Below, one piece after another: positions 1-10,490 of a DNA stretch of 64,000 bases. The notes below the pieces were generated by a model. The model had not been told where the DNA came from and searched no databases. It was given only the letters and a program-made list of their open reading frames with translations. Position numbers and translations under genes: made by a program. The DNA lies in the NCBI GenBank assembly GCA_016707785.1, contig JADJGZ010000053.1, positions 1-64,000 on the forward strand. The letters run 5' to 3'. Within the stretch, counting starts at the first letter, position 1. The number at the start of each line of letters is the position of its first letter. Source of the stretch: Bacteroidales bacterium. GTDB taxonomy: Bacteria; Bacteroidota; Bacteroidia; Bacteroidales; UBA4417.

Positions 1-606
1 ATTCATCATAATGAATAAAACGAGTTTTGAAAAAGGGAAGACTTAGCAATTCATTTTCACCAGACGAATAGCCCAAAACATAATTTGGCAGGAGTAATTG
101 GATTTTTGCCATGGCTCAGTTTTATTGGAATATTCGCTACGATTTACCCATTCAAAGACGGTGTTTTTCTATTTCTTCTGAAATTCTAATATGGGCTTTA
201 ATTTGATTGATTGGAATCTGTGGAAATCACTTATTGGTTTATCCATTAAACCAATTGCAATTGGCATAAAGTACTCTAATTCGAAAGCATCTACAACACA
301 AACATAGTTATCAAATACATAATTTTTATCCGCTAGTTTTCCTGCCTTTAAATCTTCTTCTTTTGAGGTTTTTTTGGAAAAATCGTCAGGTAAATTGTCT
401 GCGTACATACAATCCAAATGATAGAATATATTCGCCAACGCTTCCAAGATATTTGATTTTCCGCTTCCGTTTCTACCTGCCAAAATATTGGGGTTGAAAT
501 CTTGAGCTAAATGATAGTCAAAATCTCTAAGGAAATAGATTTCAAAACCACTTTGCAATGACCTGAAACCTTCGGGTGTATTTACTTTAAACCTTAAAAG
601 CTTCAT
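1..606 (-). pseudogene. Restriction-associated AAA ATPase, N-terminal part, frameshifted, runs off the window
   Basis: The ATG at 606 opens a protein with a Walker A P-loop, GRNGSGKSN, at residues 44-52, followed by a long helical insert: the layout of RecF/SMC-like AAA ATPases (AAA_15/AAA_23 type) encoded behind type I restriction genes in Bacteroidota. Its frame stops at 169. Related sequence goes on in other frames down to base 1: a segment with TVFEWVNRSEYSNKT, then LPNYVLGYSSGENELLSL, then FIHYDE. So there are at least three small indels here and the C-terminal half lies outside the window. The start overlaps the hsdS stop (587-589) by 20 nt, implying translational coupling with the restriction operon. 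The biochemical role is not established; an accessory defence or DNA-sensing ATPase is inference. Family call fairly sure, intactness doubtful. Confidence 0.7.
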
Positions 607-2226
607 CTGTTAATTTTAGTTTTATGGTTTTAGTTTCTTCATCAAATACTTGTTCAATTATCGGTTGCTTGGCTCCAATAAATCGGAATATGATAGTTTT
701 CCAATTGTCATACGTAAACTCAAAACCAGTTCCTCTCAAAATATATTTTCTAGCATATTGCTCAACTTCCTGTATTGTAAATATCCATTTGCAAATCGGT
801 CTTTAATATGAACTGATAGAAGTAATCTTTGTCCATTTTGGAAAATTCAAAACCTTCGGTTGCTTCATCATCAGGCAATCGCAAATATTGTCGAATGCTC
901 ATATTACGAATATCCGTCTCTCTATTTGAAGGTACTTCCCCTTTAGGCAAAGTGTGTTCAAATGAGTCGATTAATTCCTCAAATTGTTCTTCTGTTAAAT
1001 CTTCTTTCACTGATTCTGGGTCTTTTTTTTTGAATCTACCAGATCTGAAATATCCACTTTGTCTAAATCAAGTTCGCCATTAAATGCTCTTTGCCTAATA
1101 CTTCCATAAAGGTTTTCGAGTTCTTTAAGGCTATTTAGGAATTTAAGCTTTAGAGATTCAATTTTCGTTACAATTCCTTCAAATTTGGCTTGAATATTAG
1201 GTTCGGGTAGAATAATATCAATGTTGCCAACTATGTTTAAATTTAAATTTTCCTGATTTCCACCTCTTGCCAAGCTTCTTAAATAATTGTAGCACTGTTT
1301 AAGTAGAATAAACAAAAAAACTTGATTAATATTCTCTGATGGAGGGATTGCAGCACATGCTTGATTTGTTGCCGCCTCAATTTTTAAGAAACCAACATTT
1401 CCTCTGGTCTTACCTTGACCATACATAGCGAGTAAAATAGTGCTAATAGGATAGACTTTACAATTTGAATTTCAATAGCTAGATTGGTAACAGTTTCTTC
1501 TGTTGAATAAATATAACTGCCATTAACTTCTGTAGTTTTAGCCCAGTTAATTTCACCGCCATAGTACTCTGATTCTCTTTTCCTGCTTGGAGTACCGCCA
1601 GTACCAACTTTTGTAATTTGACTAAGCTTTTGCGTTTCCCATCCTTTTCATTTTTTACTGGGTCTCCAAACATATCTAAAAAAAGTTGACCTCAAAAGTT
1701 CATCCAACAAATCAATACTTTCTTTTCGTTTTGGATTAATGCTTCGCATTGGGATAGAACTTTTGCACTCGTTTTGGTCGTCTAAAGTTGGAGGAAGTGG
1801 AATTTGTAAAGCAGAAAGACTTTGCTTATTCAACGTTTGCCCCATTGCCGCTTGATTACCACCAACTAATGGAATAGACTTTAGAACATAATACAAAACT
1901 CCTAAGCAGTTCTGATTCATCTTTGATTGGCAAAGCTGCTATTGCTTCGTTAGTATAAAGGTCTTTTCGCGAATGCTAATTTCCCAATACTGAGTTTGAA
2001 GCTCATCAACAAAGTTCCCTTTTTTACGATTTTGCAATTGGACTCAGCTAAAGCAATATCAGTGATTTCTTCTTTGGTTTTGGAAATGTACTTTCTTTTA
2101 AATCAGAAATGCTAACCTAAGAATGACCCTTACCCAATATTCACTTTTACTACGACTTGGTGTATTGCCTAAATTAATACTACAAAGTTCCGATAAAGGT
2201 TTATATGACCATTTATTATCCTTCAT
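587..2226 (-). pseudogene. hsdS: HsdS, type I restriction specificity subunit, multiply frameshifted
   Basis: HsdS gives type I systems DNA sequence specificity through two target-recognition domains (TRDs). Start ATG at 2226 (MKDNKWSYKPLSELCSINLG) lies one base after the hsdM stop. TRD1 pieces (GTLLMSFKLSIGKLAFA, then GGNQAAMGQTLNKQSLSALQ) and the central helix with FGDPVKNEK are visible, then TRD2 (GTGGTPSRKRESEYYGG ... NLNIVGNIDIILPEPNIQAKFEGI) and the distal helix ending RQRAFNGELDLDKVDIS. These lie in several frames, so four or more indels are present. One sits in an A9 run (T9 on the plus strand, 1023-1031): one added A joins the body to an unusual C-terminal extension (KEDLTEEQFEELIDSFEHTL, later EQYARKYILRGTGFEFTYDN) that ends at 587. 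Rebuilt length is about 545 residues, longer than the usual 400-450. Confidence 0.8.
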
Positions 2227-2227
2227 C

Positions 2228-3768
2228 TTAAAAATAGCTTTCTATTGATTTTATCTCTTTTACCAAATCTTCTTCTAATGAGTTCAATTTCTCAATGATT
2301 ACTTTCGGCTCTTCATATTTTAACTCTTCAAAAACATCTACCTTATGTTTCGAAAAACTCAAATCATAATTAGCTTCAACAATTTCTAATTTTGGCACAA
2401 AGAAATATCTACCTTTTCTGTCGTTCTCGGCTTGACTATCTCTGATTTGAAATGCTTTACAATATCTTGCAAATCACCATAATCGTCTTTCCCATCAGGC
2501 AGTTTAAGTTTGTTTCGTTTATCATCGAGAGTATAACCATCTGATTCCATATCATAAAACCAAACGTTCTCAGTAGTGCCCCCTTTGGTAAATATTAATA
2601 ATGCAGTACTTACACCAGCATAAGGTTTAAAAACTCCACTAGGTGCCGTAATAACTGCTTTCAATTCGGATTTTTCAATCAATATTTTCCTGGCATCTAC
2701 AAAAGCACCACCAGTGCCAAATAATACACCTTGAGGAACTACAATGCCAGCTGTACCTCCCATTTCGAGCATATTGTAAATACGTTCAATGAAGAGTAAT
2801 TCGGTTTTGGTAGTTTTTAAAGCCAACTCTTCATTAATATCACCTTTGTCAATATTGCCAGTAAATGGAGGATTTGCTAAAACAATTTTATATTGGGCAT
2901 TTTCAGTATAGCTTTTACTTAAAGTATATTTGTAGTCAATTTGTGGACTTTTAATGCCGTGCATCATTAAGTTCATCAAACCTAAACGAACCATGGTTTG
3001 ATCAATATCATATCCTCTATCTCTGTCGAGTTGAGTAATCATATATTGATATGCTCCAAGAAGAAACCCCCCTGTTCCACAAGCGGGGTCTGCAATGTTA
3101 TGCCCTAGCTGTGGGTCAATTAATTCGACCAATAGTTTTATAATATGACGAGGTGTTCTAAACTGTCCATTTTTGCCAGCAGAAGCAATCTCACTAAGAA
3201 GCATTTCATAAACATCACCTTGGATATCTTGAAAATATTGTCCTCCTACATTTTTATCTTTTTCCATTTCTTCATAAATACCATCTATGGAACCAATAGC
3301 TTCCGTTAATAAAGATGGTTTAGGAATAATAAAAACGGCATTTGTCATGTGTTTTGTAAAAGAGGATTCTTCTTTATCCAATTCCTTAATAAAAGGGAAA
3401 ACATATTGTTGTACATAAGTCAGCATTTTGTCAGTTGGAGCAATCTGCTTAAACTGGCTCCAACGAAGGCTTTGTTTGTCAACCCCTCTTGTTTTCTCTA
3501 TTTCTGCAATTTCCTCTTTAGTTGCATCTGCTCTAGGTCTGTCTTGTGGTAATAGATAAATACCTTCAAATCTAGACGTAAAAGGGTCTCCTGCAAATTC
3601 ACAATTAGATTGATCTTCTAAATCATTTTCATCTATTTTCTTCATAAAAAGCAAATAGGTAATTTGTTCAATGGCAGTTAGTGGGTTAGATATTCCTCCA
3701 CTCCAGAATTTTTGCCAAAGGTCATTTATCTTTGATGCTATTGCCGGATTGCTGTTTAATAAGCTCAT
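2228..3768 (-). pseudogene. hsdM: HsdM, type I restriction DNA methyltransferase, one frameshift near the 3' end
   Basis: N6-adenine methyltransferase subunit of the type I complex. From the ATG at 3768 (MSLLNSNPAIASKINDLW) the frame holds the HsdM N-terminal helical domain, then the SAM-binding motif I DPACGTGGF near residue 235 and the catalytic motif IV NPPF (ANPPFTGNID) near residue 305, all intact. The long frame ends at 2386 (...KVDISLCQN), but the conserved tail continues in the next frame: FVPKLEIVEANYDLSF, then a helix ending SIESYF with TAA at 2228-2230. So a single indel near 2390 separates the last 50 or so residues. Spacing to hsdR is 1 nt and to hsdS 1 nt, so hsdR-hsdM-hsdS form a tight operon. 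Because all catalytic motifs are intact, methylation could survive if the break is a consensus error. Confidence 0.9.
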
Positions 3769-3769
3769 T

Positions 3770-6551
3770 TTATGCTACGAATTTTTCTGTTAATACTAGT
3801 ATTTCATGAATCTCGGATGGAGAGAAAATTCCACGTATTCCCTTTGGATGAATAATTGTAAACGGAGCTTGAATCAGATCTCGTTTCTCAATGTTTCCTC
3901 TCTCAATAATGTAATCTTTTAATAGGTTTAGAAATTCAATTTGTCTGGTTGTTAAATGGGTATGTTCACCAATAAATTGTTGCACCGACTTACTCACCTG
4001 GTAATCGAGACTTTCCAATATTTCAATGCCCAGAATATGTTTGATGAACTGAAGAAACTTTGCTTTTGATGTTTATAGACCTTTCTTAATAGCGACTCGG
4101 TGATATGTGGCTCTTCATCCTGAAGTTCTTCTGCCAGTTGTTGAGTTTCTTCCTCTGATATTGATTCTCCTGATTTAATTTTTCTAAAATCGGATTACGT
4201 GCTGTCATTTCTGCAATTTTTGATTCAACCATTTCACGATACTTTGTGATACTTACTGCTTCGTTTTTAGGCCCAAATTCGACAATCTCTTTGGTCTTTA
4301 ACACGTCTTTCAAATTCAATTTAGTAGGTCCATCAGGTTGAAATAGAAGTTCTCTAAATTTAACAAGAGGAGAAATAGTTTCGGTTAGTTCATCAAATCC
4401 ATCATCAGTTATTTGTGACCAAAAATGATTGGTATTAACATACTTAATGTATGAAGTATGTTTTGCCACTATGTTTATCGACAATGGCAATTCGCTAACG
4501 ATTGTAATGATGTTTTCCTTCAATGTATTAAACTTTTCAGTTTCCTCTAATAAGTGAACAAGGGATATCTCCAAAACATCTTTTTGAAAGCGCATAGCTT
4601 TGAAATCAGTTTGAGATACTGTTCTGAAAAGTGGTTTGATGGTTTGTTTTAAAAATTCAATTTTTTCAAAATTCAAATGATTCCAAAAAACATCACCTTC
4701 TACTTTTGACAAATCAGGTTTAGCCTCTTGAATAACTACTGATTTCTGGGGTAATTCAGCAATTTGAATGCGTAACTTTTCAATTTCCTTTTGAGCAATT
4801 GCACCTTTGTCTTTTTCAAGAGCTTTCTCTATTTTCTCAATTCTAAATCCTACAAAGCGAACTGGAAGAGGTGTTTGTCCTTTTAGTTCTTTTCCTTTGG
4901 GGGTAAGTTTGAAATATTCAAAATTATCCCAGCAATCCATAATAAGGAAAGTGTCTTTTATGGGACACCAAGATTTCATTTTGGTAGGTTCTAACAATCT
5001 GGTTCCGCGACCAATCATCTGCCAAAATTTGGTATAAGAAAATACAGGTTTTATAAAGACCAGATTGACCAACTCTCGCACATCAATTCCAGTGTCCAAC
5101 ATATCCACGCTTAAAGCAATTCTTGGCATGTCTTTATGTGTGAATGACAAGAGACCACCTTGCCATATACTAGGATCATTTGAAACCAATCTTTTGGCTA
5201 ATTCTCCTGCATATTCAGGATAAAGTGCATCAAATATTTCTTCAATTCTTTTGGCATGTGCCTTGGTAGAACAGAAAAATGGTTTTTCCTGGAAGCACGC
5301 CATTTTGGATCTTTAATGCATTCTTCCATGAATTCCTTAACAATGGTAACGTTAGTTCCTTTGTTCGTTACTGTCTTTTTCAAGGTCAGTACCTTCAAAA
5401 TTGATTTCTGCAACTTCCTTCCCCTCCAAAATCATTTGTTTCTGATCTTCAAGACTAATAGTCCGCTTACTAATTCCTTCCTGTTGAAATTTGGTTTGGA
5501 TTTTCATAACTTGAAAATCGCAAAGGTATGGAGGACTATTATTTACAGCTTCTTCATACGAATATGCAAAAGTTGGTAAGCCATCTTCGCATTCGAAGAG
5601 CTTAAATGTATTATGGTCAATAATATCTGTTGGTGTAGCTGTCAGCCCGAGAGTAATTATCTTAAAATAATCAAGTACTTCTCCATAAGTATTGTATATG
5701 GATCGATGACTTTCATCCACTACAATTAAATCAAAGAAATGTGGTGAGATTGAATTTTCTTCATCTCTGATAATATTCAACATCGTAGATAGGTGGAAAC
5801 GTAATTCGTCTATTATCTTTAGCAATTGAATTCTCACCAATTTTGCCAACTTGGCTCATGAGGGAGAAACTCTTTAAATGCTTCCAATGCCTGATTTCGT
5901 AAAGCAATCCGATCAACTAAAAATAGAATACGCTTTGTCCAACCCGCACCATCAAAGTATCAACTAAAGCAATGCAAGTTCTTGTTTTTCCTGTTCCAGT
6001 AGCCATTACCAAAAGAAACTTACTTCTTTTCTTTTCAATTCCTTCTAGAACAGCCCGAATAGCATGAATCTGATAATCACGACCAGCTATTATTGTATTA
6101 ATTATTTCCTTTGCAAGCGGTTTTCGGTTTTCTAATGTATTCATAACGTTCTAAATCATCACGAGTAGGGAAACCCAATAACCTTTTAGGAGGATGGTTT
6201 CATATCCCAGAAGAAAATTTCGTGTCCATTAGTGTAAAAGCAAAAAGGCAATCCTTTGTTAATGGAATCAGAAATGTGGTGGCAATATTGTTTGGCTTGT
6301 TCCCTTCCTAATTCTGCATCGACGATTGTTTTTTTTGCCTCGACCACAGCAAGTGGTTTACCATCTCTGCCAAGTAAAACATAATCACTGAATTGATGGC
6401 CAGCGTAAGGTGTTGGAGCTTCTTCTGCAAGACCTTTATCTACTATAATATCAAATTCTTCAATAACCTGAGTTCGGTCTGATACATTCCATCCGGCTTG
6501 TTTCAGCCGGGTGTCAATGATTTCTTTCCGTGTTTGTTGTTCGTTTTTCAA
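3770..6551 (-). pseudogene. hsdR: HsdR, type I restriction endonuclease/translocase subunit, at least four frameshifts
   Basis: Motor and nuclease subunit of the type I system. In order on the minus strand: an N-terminal HSDR_N nuclease domain with the PD-(D/E)xK pattern (DYVLLG ... AVVEAKK) at 6186-6551; helicase motif I MATGTGKTRT at 5917-6144; motif II DESH (VVDESHRSIYNTYGE) and motif III GLTATP at 5352-5849; motif VI QMIGRGTRL at 4086-5303; and the C-terminal EcoEI_R_C-like segment (LTTRQIEFLNLLKDYIIERG) at 3770-4018. Each piece is in a different frame, with breaks near 6150-6185, 5850-5935, 5300-5350 and 4020-4090. There is no ATG at the 5' end; TTG at 6551 is the likely start and lies about 20 bases after a TAnnTTTG box. 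Codon use is AT-richer than the genes right of 8.5 kb, suggesting horizontal origin. Confidence 0.88.
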
Positions 6552-6571
6552 AGCCGATATAACTAATAGTT

Positions 6572-6579
6572 CAAATGTA
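6572..6579 (-). promoter_or_regulatory. Bacteroidota -7 element for the hsd operon
   Basis: On the minus strand the bases read TACATTTG, an exact match to the Bacteroidota -7 consensus TAnnTTTG. It sits 21 bases upstream of the TTG codon at 6551, which supports that codon as the hsdR start and implies a very short leader. No convincing TTTG -33 box is seen. Confidence 0.5.
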
Positions 6580-6701
6580 ATTATATTTTGAAAGTGTTGA
6601 TGAAGTAGACTTTAGTAGAATCGTTATTTACATTTATTATACATACCTCGTACAAACTATTTTTTTATACTATTAATACTAAGTCATTATTTATCATACA
6701 A

Positions 6702-6824
6702 TTAACTCCCATCAACTTCAGCAGCAGGCAAATCATTAAAATGCTCAAAAAGCTCCAGACCACTTTGTTCGAACTTTTTTAGTTCTTTTGAGTAGGATTG
6801 AATAAGGGAAAAGGATTCATTCAT
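6702..6824 (-). pseudogene. Remnant reading frame in the AT-rich gap behind hsdR
   Basis: The 6552-6932 gap is very AT-rich and holds one short minus-strand frame of 40 codons from ATG 6824 (MNESFSLIQSYSKELKKFEQ) to TAA at 6702-6704. The frame is open further upstream without another ATG. The charged, helical composition and the abrupt ends look like the C-terminal end of a lost gene rather than a working small protein. Family not recognised. The rest of the gap shows nothing beyond the hsdR promoter. Confidence 0.25.
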
Positions 6825-6932
6825 TGGGTTGATATTATTATCTTTATATAACTTGCTTATTTGAATGAGGGATCGTTTCTATTTTAAAAATATGCTTTCT
6901 AATTAGAGATAGATTTTATTACAAAGAGTTAA

Positions 6933-8514
6933 TTATCCGATATTAATTAGTACTTCCCAGAAACCGCCACTAGAGGGACCCATATGTCGAATAGCTTTTT
7001 TATTTTTTAATTTCTCAAAATGCTCTTGAACTGTTGAAACTTGTACACCCCATAATTCAGCAATTTCTGCAAAACTTCTGCTATTATCCTTGATAAGAAG
7101 GACAACTAATTCCCGTTGCCGTCTGGTTAAAGGTACTTTTACACTGGTTTTTGTACTGCTTTTTACACCGGTTTTTGCACTGGTTTTTACACTGGTTTTT
7201 ACACTGGTTTTTGCACTGGTTTTCCTAACGGTTTTCACACCTTCTGTTACACCACCTGTTGCACCATCTGTTGCACCACCTGTTAAATCACTTGTTACAC
7301 CACCTTCATTTAAAGGATTAACAACTTCGGGTAAGAGCCAAAAAGTGACAACGGTATAATCAATCTCCTGATGAAAGACAGGTGACTGGTCTTTATAAAT
7401 TTTCCAACCACGAATCATCTTTGTGAAGCCGGTACCGGCATTTTCGGCAAGACGAACCGAACGGAAAAGCTTGGCAAGAATGGGATTACGGGGTAAAGAG
7501 ATATCTTCTCGTATGAAGGTTTCGATGGATTTAGGGGAGCACCCGGATTTAGAAATTCAATACGATTGTCGAAAACCCTGATGCGTGGCTTCATAGGGCT
7601 GAAATAATCAGCGTGCATCAGGAAATTTACTAATGCTTCGCGTAAAGCAGATAATTGAGGTACATCCTCTGATGCAAAACCTTCGATTGTAAGGTTTATC
7701 GGAATGTCGATGTATTTCCGCAGGCGATCAAGGATAGTAAAGTAGTATTCCCAGAGGTTTTCCTGCTCTGGTAACCGGAAGGAAAAAGGAGACGGTCCAT
7801 CGGTATAACTATTGCCGGGAATTTCCAGGTAATCGACACGAAAATCAGGAAAATGATCCTGGATGGCATCGTTCTTACCTAGCAAGAGAAGGCCACTGTA
7901 TGAAAGCTCACCATTTGACAGTTACAATACGAAGCTTTTCCAGAAACTCTGCTCTGGTTAACTTGTTGTAAGAGCTACCCGAATTATAACGTGACATATA
8001 ATCACGAAAACGGTCCAGAGAATTACTATCCAGGCTTGACTCCGTTTTGCCAGGAATAGTTTTGGAAGTTTGCGTCCCAAATGCCTGGTCGCGAAACATA
8101 GCATCTATTTCAGCCTGGGTCGCACGATGATCACCACTGGCAGTGCGAACAAATGTATTTTTATCGAGTTGAAATAAACCGGCTTTGTGCAGAGACAGGA
8201 ATGTAAAATGCAAGAACAGTATCCTTGTCAAAATTGAATTTGAGGCATTTAGGAATGATAAGGGTGTTGAATTTGTCCGTCGTCCGTAAAGTACTTGTGA
8301 AATCCTGCTCAATTTTTTCGGGATTATCCACACCAACGAAGAAGAATGACTTCCCAGATTTTTTTACGCCAAAAATAAGCCACCCCCCGGCAGTATTACT
8401 GAAAGCACTAACAGTTTCCCAAGCATTCCTGGGGATATCGGATTTGGCTTCTTTTACTTCGAAGTCTTCCCATTCGATATCTGCAAGTTTTGCTATGAGT
8501 TGCCCGCGATTCAT
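6933..8514 (-). pseudogene. AlbA_2/Schlafen-type ATP-binding transcriptional regulator, frameshifted
   Basis: The pieces join into one protein of about 525 residues related to COG2865. The N-terminus (ATG at 8514, MNRGQLIAKLADIEWEDFEV) is an AlbA_2 domain with EVKEAKSDIP and FSNTAGGWLIFGV, typical of the Schlafen/AlbA_2 fold. The middle (RTASGDHRATQAEIDAMFRD; then LREALVNFLMHADY, the ATP-binding N box of HATPase_c_4) is followed by a tetrapeptide-repeat linker and a C-terminal winged helix (RQRELVVLLIKDNSRSFAEI). Frame breaks lie near 8170, 7910 and 7500. It stands next to the restriction locus, a common setting for this family in defence-rich islands, but its target and ligand are unknown. 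A TAnnTTTG box at 8535-8542 supports the start. Confidence 0.75.
7141..7308. repeat. Fourteen 12-bp units coding tetrapeptide repeats in the regulator's linker
   Basis: From 7141 the sequence keeps a strict 12-bp period for 14 units. The first eight follow ACACTGGTTTTT with few changes; from 7237 the pattern becomes ACACCACCTGTT. On the coding (minus) strand this gives two tetrapeptide blocks, GGVT/GGAT-like then KTSV/KTSA/KTGV-like, that is a Gly/Thr-rich stretch followed by a strongly basic Lys/Thr stretch just before the winged helix. A multiple of three keeps the frame when copies are gained or lost. Confidence 0.85.
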
Positions 8515-8534
8515 TTCATAATGTTATACTCTGT

Positions 8535-8542
8535 CAAATGTA
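8535..8542 (-). promoter_or_regulatory. Bacteroidota -7 element for the AlbA_2 regulator
   Basis: Minus strand TACATTTG, an exact TAnnTTTG match, 20 bases upstream of the ATG at 8514. The rest of the 8515-8681 gap shows no gene. Confidence 0.5.
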
Positions 8543-8681
8543 TAAAAACTAATTCGGAAACAGAAGTGGAAATGACACTCGTATTTATTGGGTCATTACA
8601 GTTTTCAAACTGTTATGCCAGGTTTTCTTCATAGTCAAGAATATACAAATTCCTTTTTCCAATAAATTAATAGCAGAAACC

Positions 8682-10490
8682 TCACCCCCCATACACCGCC
8701 CCAAAACACTCACAAGCGCGGTAATCGCTTCCTTCTTTGTCCTGGCCAAAGGCGTTCCAGGCGGAGGGACGGAAAATTTGCTTTTCATCGACATTGTGCA
8801 TGCTAACGGGGATGCGTAACATGGAGGCAAGGGTGATAAGGTCGGCACCTATGTGGCCATAGGAGATGGCACCATGGTTGGCACCCCAGTTCGACATCAC
8901 GGAATACACATCGGTAAAGGCGCCTTTACCATTTAAGGCCGGGACAAACCAGGTGGTGGGCCAGGTGGGATTGGTGCGTTCGTCGAGTACCTGGTGGATT
9001 TCGGAATCAATTTCCACCGTCCAGCCTTCTGCAATTTGCAGCACCGGGCCAAGGCCTTTCACCAGGTTTACCCTCGACATGGTCACGGGCATTTCACCGG
9101 CAGTGCGGAATTGGGATGAATATCCCCCACCCCTGAAATATTCCCTGATGGCTTGTGGCCAGCGGGTATGGCTGAGGCATTCTTCCATCTCCTTTTCGGT
9201 GATTTCCCAGTAGGGTTTCATGGCCGGGTTTCCATTCCTGTCCTTCTGACGGGCAGTGGCATCAAGGGTTGTGGAGCCTGAATTGATGAGATGGATGATC
9301 CCGTTCGTGGCTTTTCCTGTGAGTTTCTTACCCGTAACGCGTTCAACAGCCTCCGGGCTCCAGTAGGTGCGGACATCAGAAAACACCTGGGCGGTATTGG
9401 TGAGCAGGTGTCCGAACAGCATGGCCACCCCGTTTAGACTGTCATTTTCGGTAGCCAGCACAAAAGCCTGCCGGATGCCATTCCAGTCGAAGGAGGAATT
9501 CAGAATCGCCTCGGGGAAATCGGCATTGGGCATATAATCGGTCCATTGGCGCTGTCCCTGGAAACCGGCCAGGATGGCATTATGTCCCCTGGATTCTTCC
9601 CCGAATCCCAGTTCCTTAAGTTTGGGATTGCCAATCATCAGGTCGCGGATGATAAGGGTCATTTTCACAACCGTTTCCCATTCATACTCCTTACGCTTTG
9701 CGTCGGCCTGGTTCTGCAGTTTATTGTAATCCTTGCCTTCCAGGCAGTACTTTTTCGTCCAGGCCAGGGCTTTATTAAACTCATCCGCATCATAGATCTT
9801 TTCATCGATGCGGCGCAGTATCTCCACCTGGTCCACAAACTCGGTCCTGATGCCCAGGTAATCGTGGAAGAAACCCTGGTTCACCACGGAGCCGGCAATT
9901 CCCATGGAAGTATAACCTATGGAAAGATAGGATTTCCCGTTCATCTGGGCCAGGGCAAGACCTGCCTTCACAAAACGAATGATTTTCTCCTTTACATCTT
10001 CGGGGATGGTATTATCATCTGCATCCTGCACATCATGCCCATAGATACCGAATGCCGGCAATCCCAGCTGTGAATATCCTGCTAAGGCTGCAGCCAGGTA
10101 AACCGCCCCGGGCCTTTCGGTTCCGTTAAAACCCCATACGGCTTTGGGAGTCATGGGATCGGTATCCATTACCTCGGTACCATAGCACCAGCAGGGGGTC
10201 ACAGTAAGCGAAACGGAAACCCCTTCGCGTTTGAACTTATCGGCACACATGGCAGCTTCGGCAACACCACCAATCGTTGTATCGGCAATTACACATTCAA
10301 CATGTTCCCCATTCCCGAAAAAGACCTGCTCTTCGATAAGCTTTGCAGCCATTTTTGCCATGTTCATACATTGCTCTTCGAGGGATTCGCGCACTCCACG
10401 TTCACGACCATCGATAACCGGCCTGATACCAACTTTTGGAAGTCGTCCTATTAATCTGCTTTTGTTTGAAGTTGAATTGTTGTCTGCCAT
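8682..10490 (-). CDS. fucI: L-fucose isomerase
   Basis: Converts L-fucose to L-fuculose, the first step of cytoplasmic fucose breakdown; Mn-dependent. The 602-residue product has the family's usual size (about 590). Signature stretches IADTTIGGVAEAAMCADKF, VWGFNGTERPGAVYLAAALA and IGYTSMGIAGSV are present, and the catalytic metal residues can be placed by spacing with the E. coli enzyme: Glu348 (ATENDSLNG), Asp372 (VFSDVRTYW) and His539 (GANHGAIS). It is the last gene of a minus-strand operon aldolase-fucK-fucI; its start overlaps the fucK stop by 40 bases, so it is coupled to the kinase. The reading frame is intact and well composed. Confidence 0.96.
   Translation of the reverse strand: MADNNSTSNKSRLIGRLPKVGIRPVIDGRERGVRESLEEQCMNMAKMAAKLIEEQVFFGNGEHVECVIADTTIGGVAEAAMCADKFKREGVSVSLTVTPCWCYGTEVMDTDPMTPKAVWGFNGTERPGAVYLAAALAGYSQLGLPAFGIYGHDVQDADDNTIPEDVKEKIIRFVKAGLALAQMNGKSYLSIGYTSMGIAGSVVNQGFFHDYLGIRTEFVDQVEILRRIDEKIYDADEFNKALAWTKKYCLEGKDYNKLQNQADAKRKEYEWETVVKMTLIIRDLMIGNPKLKELGFGEESRGHNAILAGFQGQRQWTDYMPNADFPEAILNSSFDWNGIRQAFVLATENDSLNGVAMLFGHLLTNTAQVFSDVRTYWSPEAVERVTGKKLTGKATNGIIHLINSGSTTLDATARQKDRNGNPAMKPYWEITEKEMEECLSHTRWPQAIREYFRGGGYSSQFRTAGEMPVTMSRVNLVKGLGPVLQIAEGWTVEIDSEIHQVLDERTNPTWPTTWFVPALNGKGAFTDVYSVMSNWGANHGAISYGHIGADLITLASMLRIPVSMHNVDEKQIFRPSAWNAFGQDKEGSDYRACECFGAVYGG

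Noticed and set aside
7090..7359. Plus-strand frame with TLVFTLVFAL repeats
   Set aside because: Antisense of the tetrapeptide-repeat linker of the AlbA_2 regulator.
1..8514. Insertion sequence or prophage as cause of the broken left end
   Set aside because: No transposase, integrase, terminal inverted repeats or att-like repeats are visible; the breaks are one- or few-base indels.
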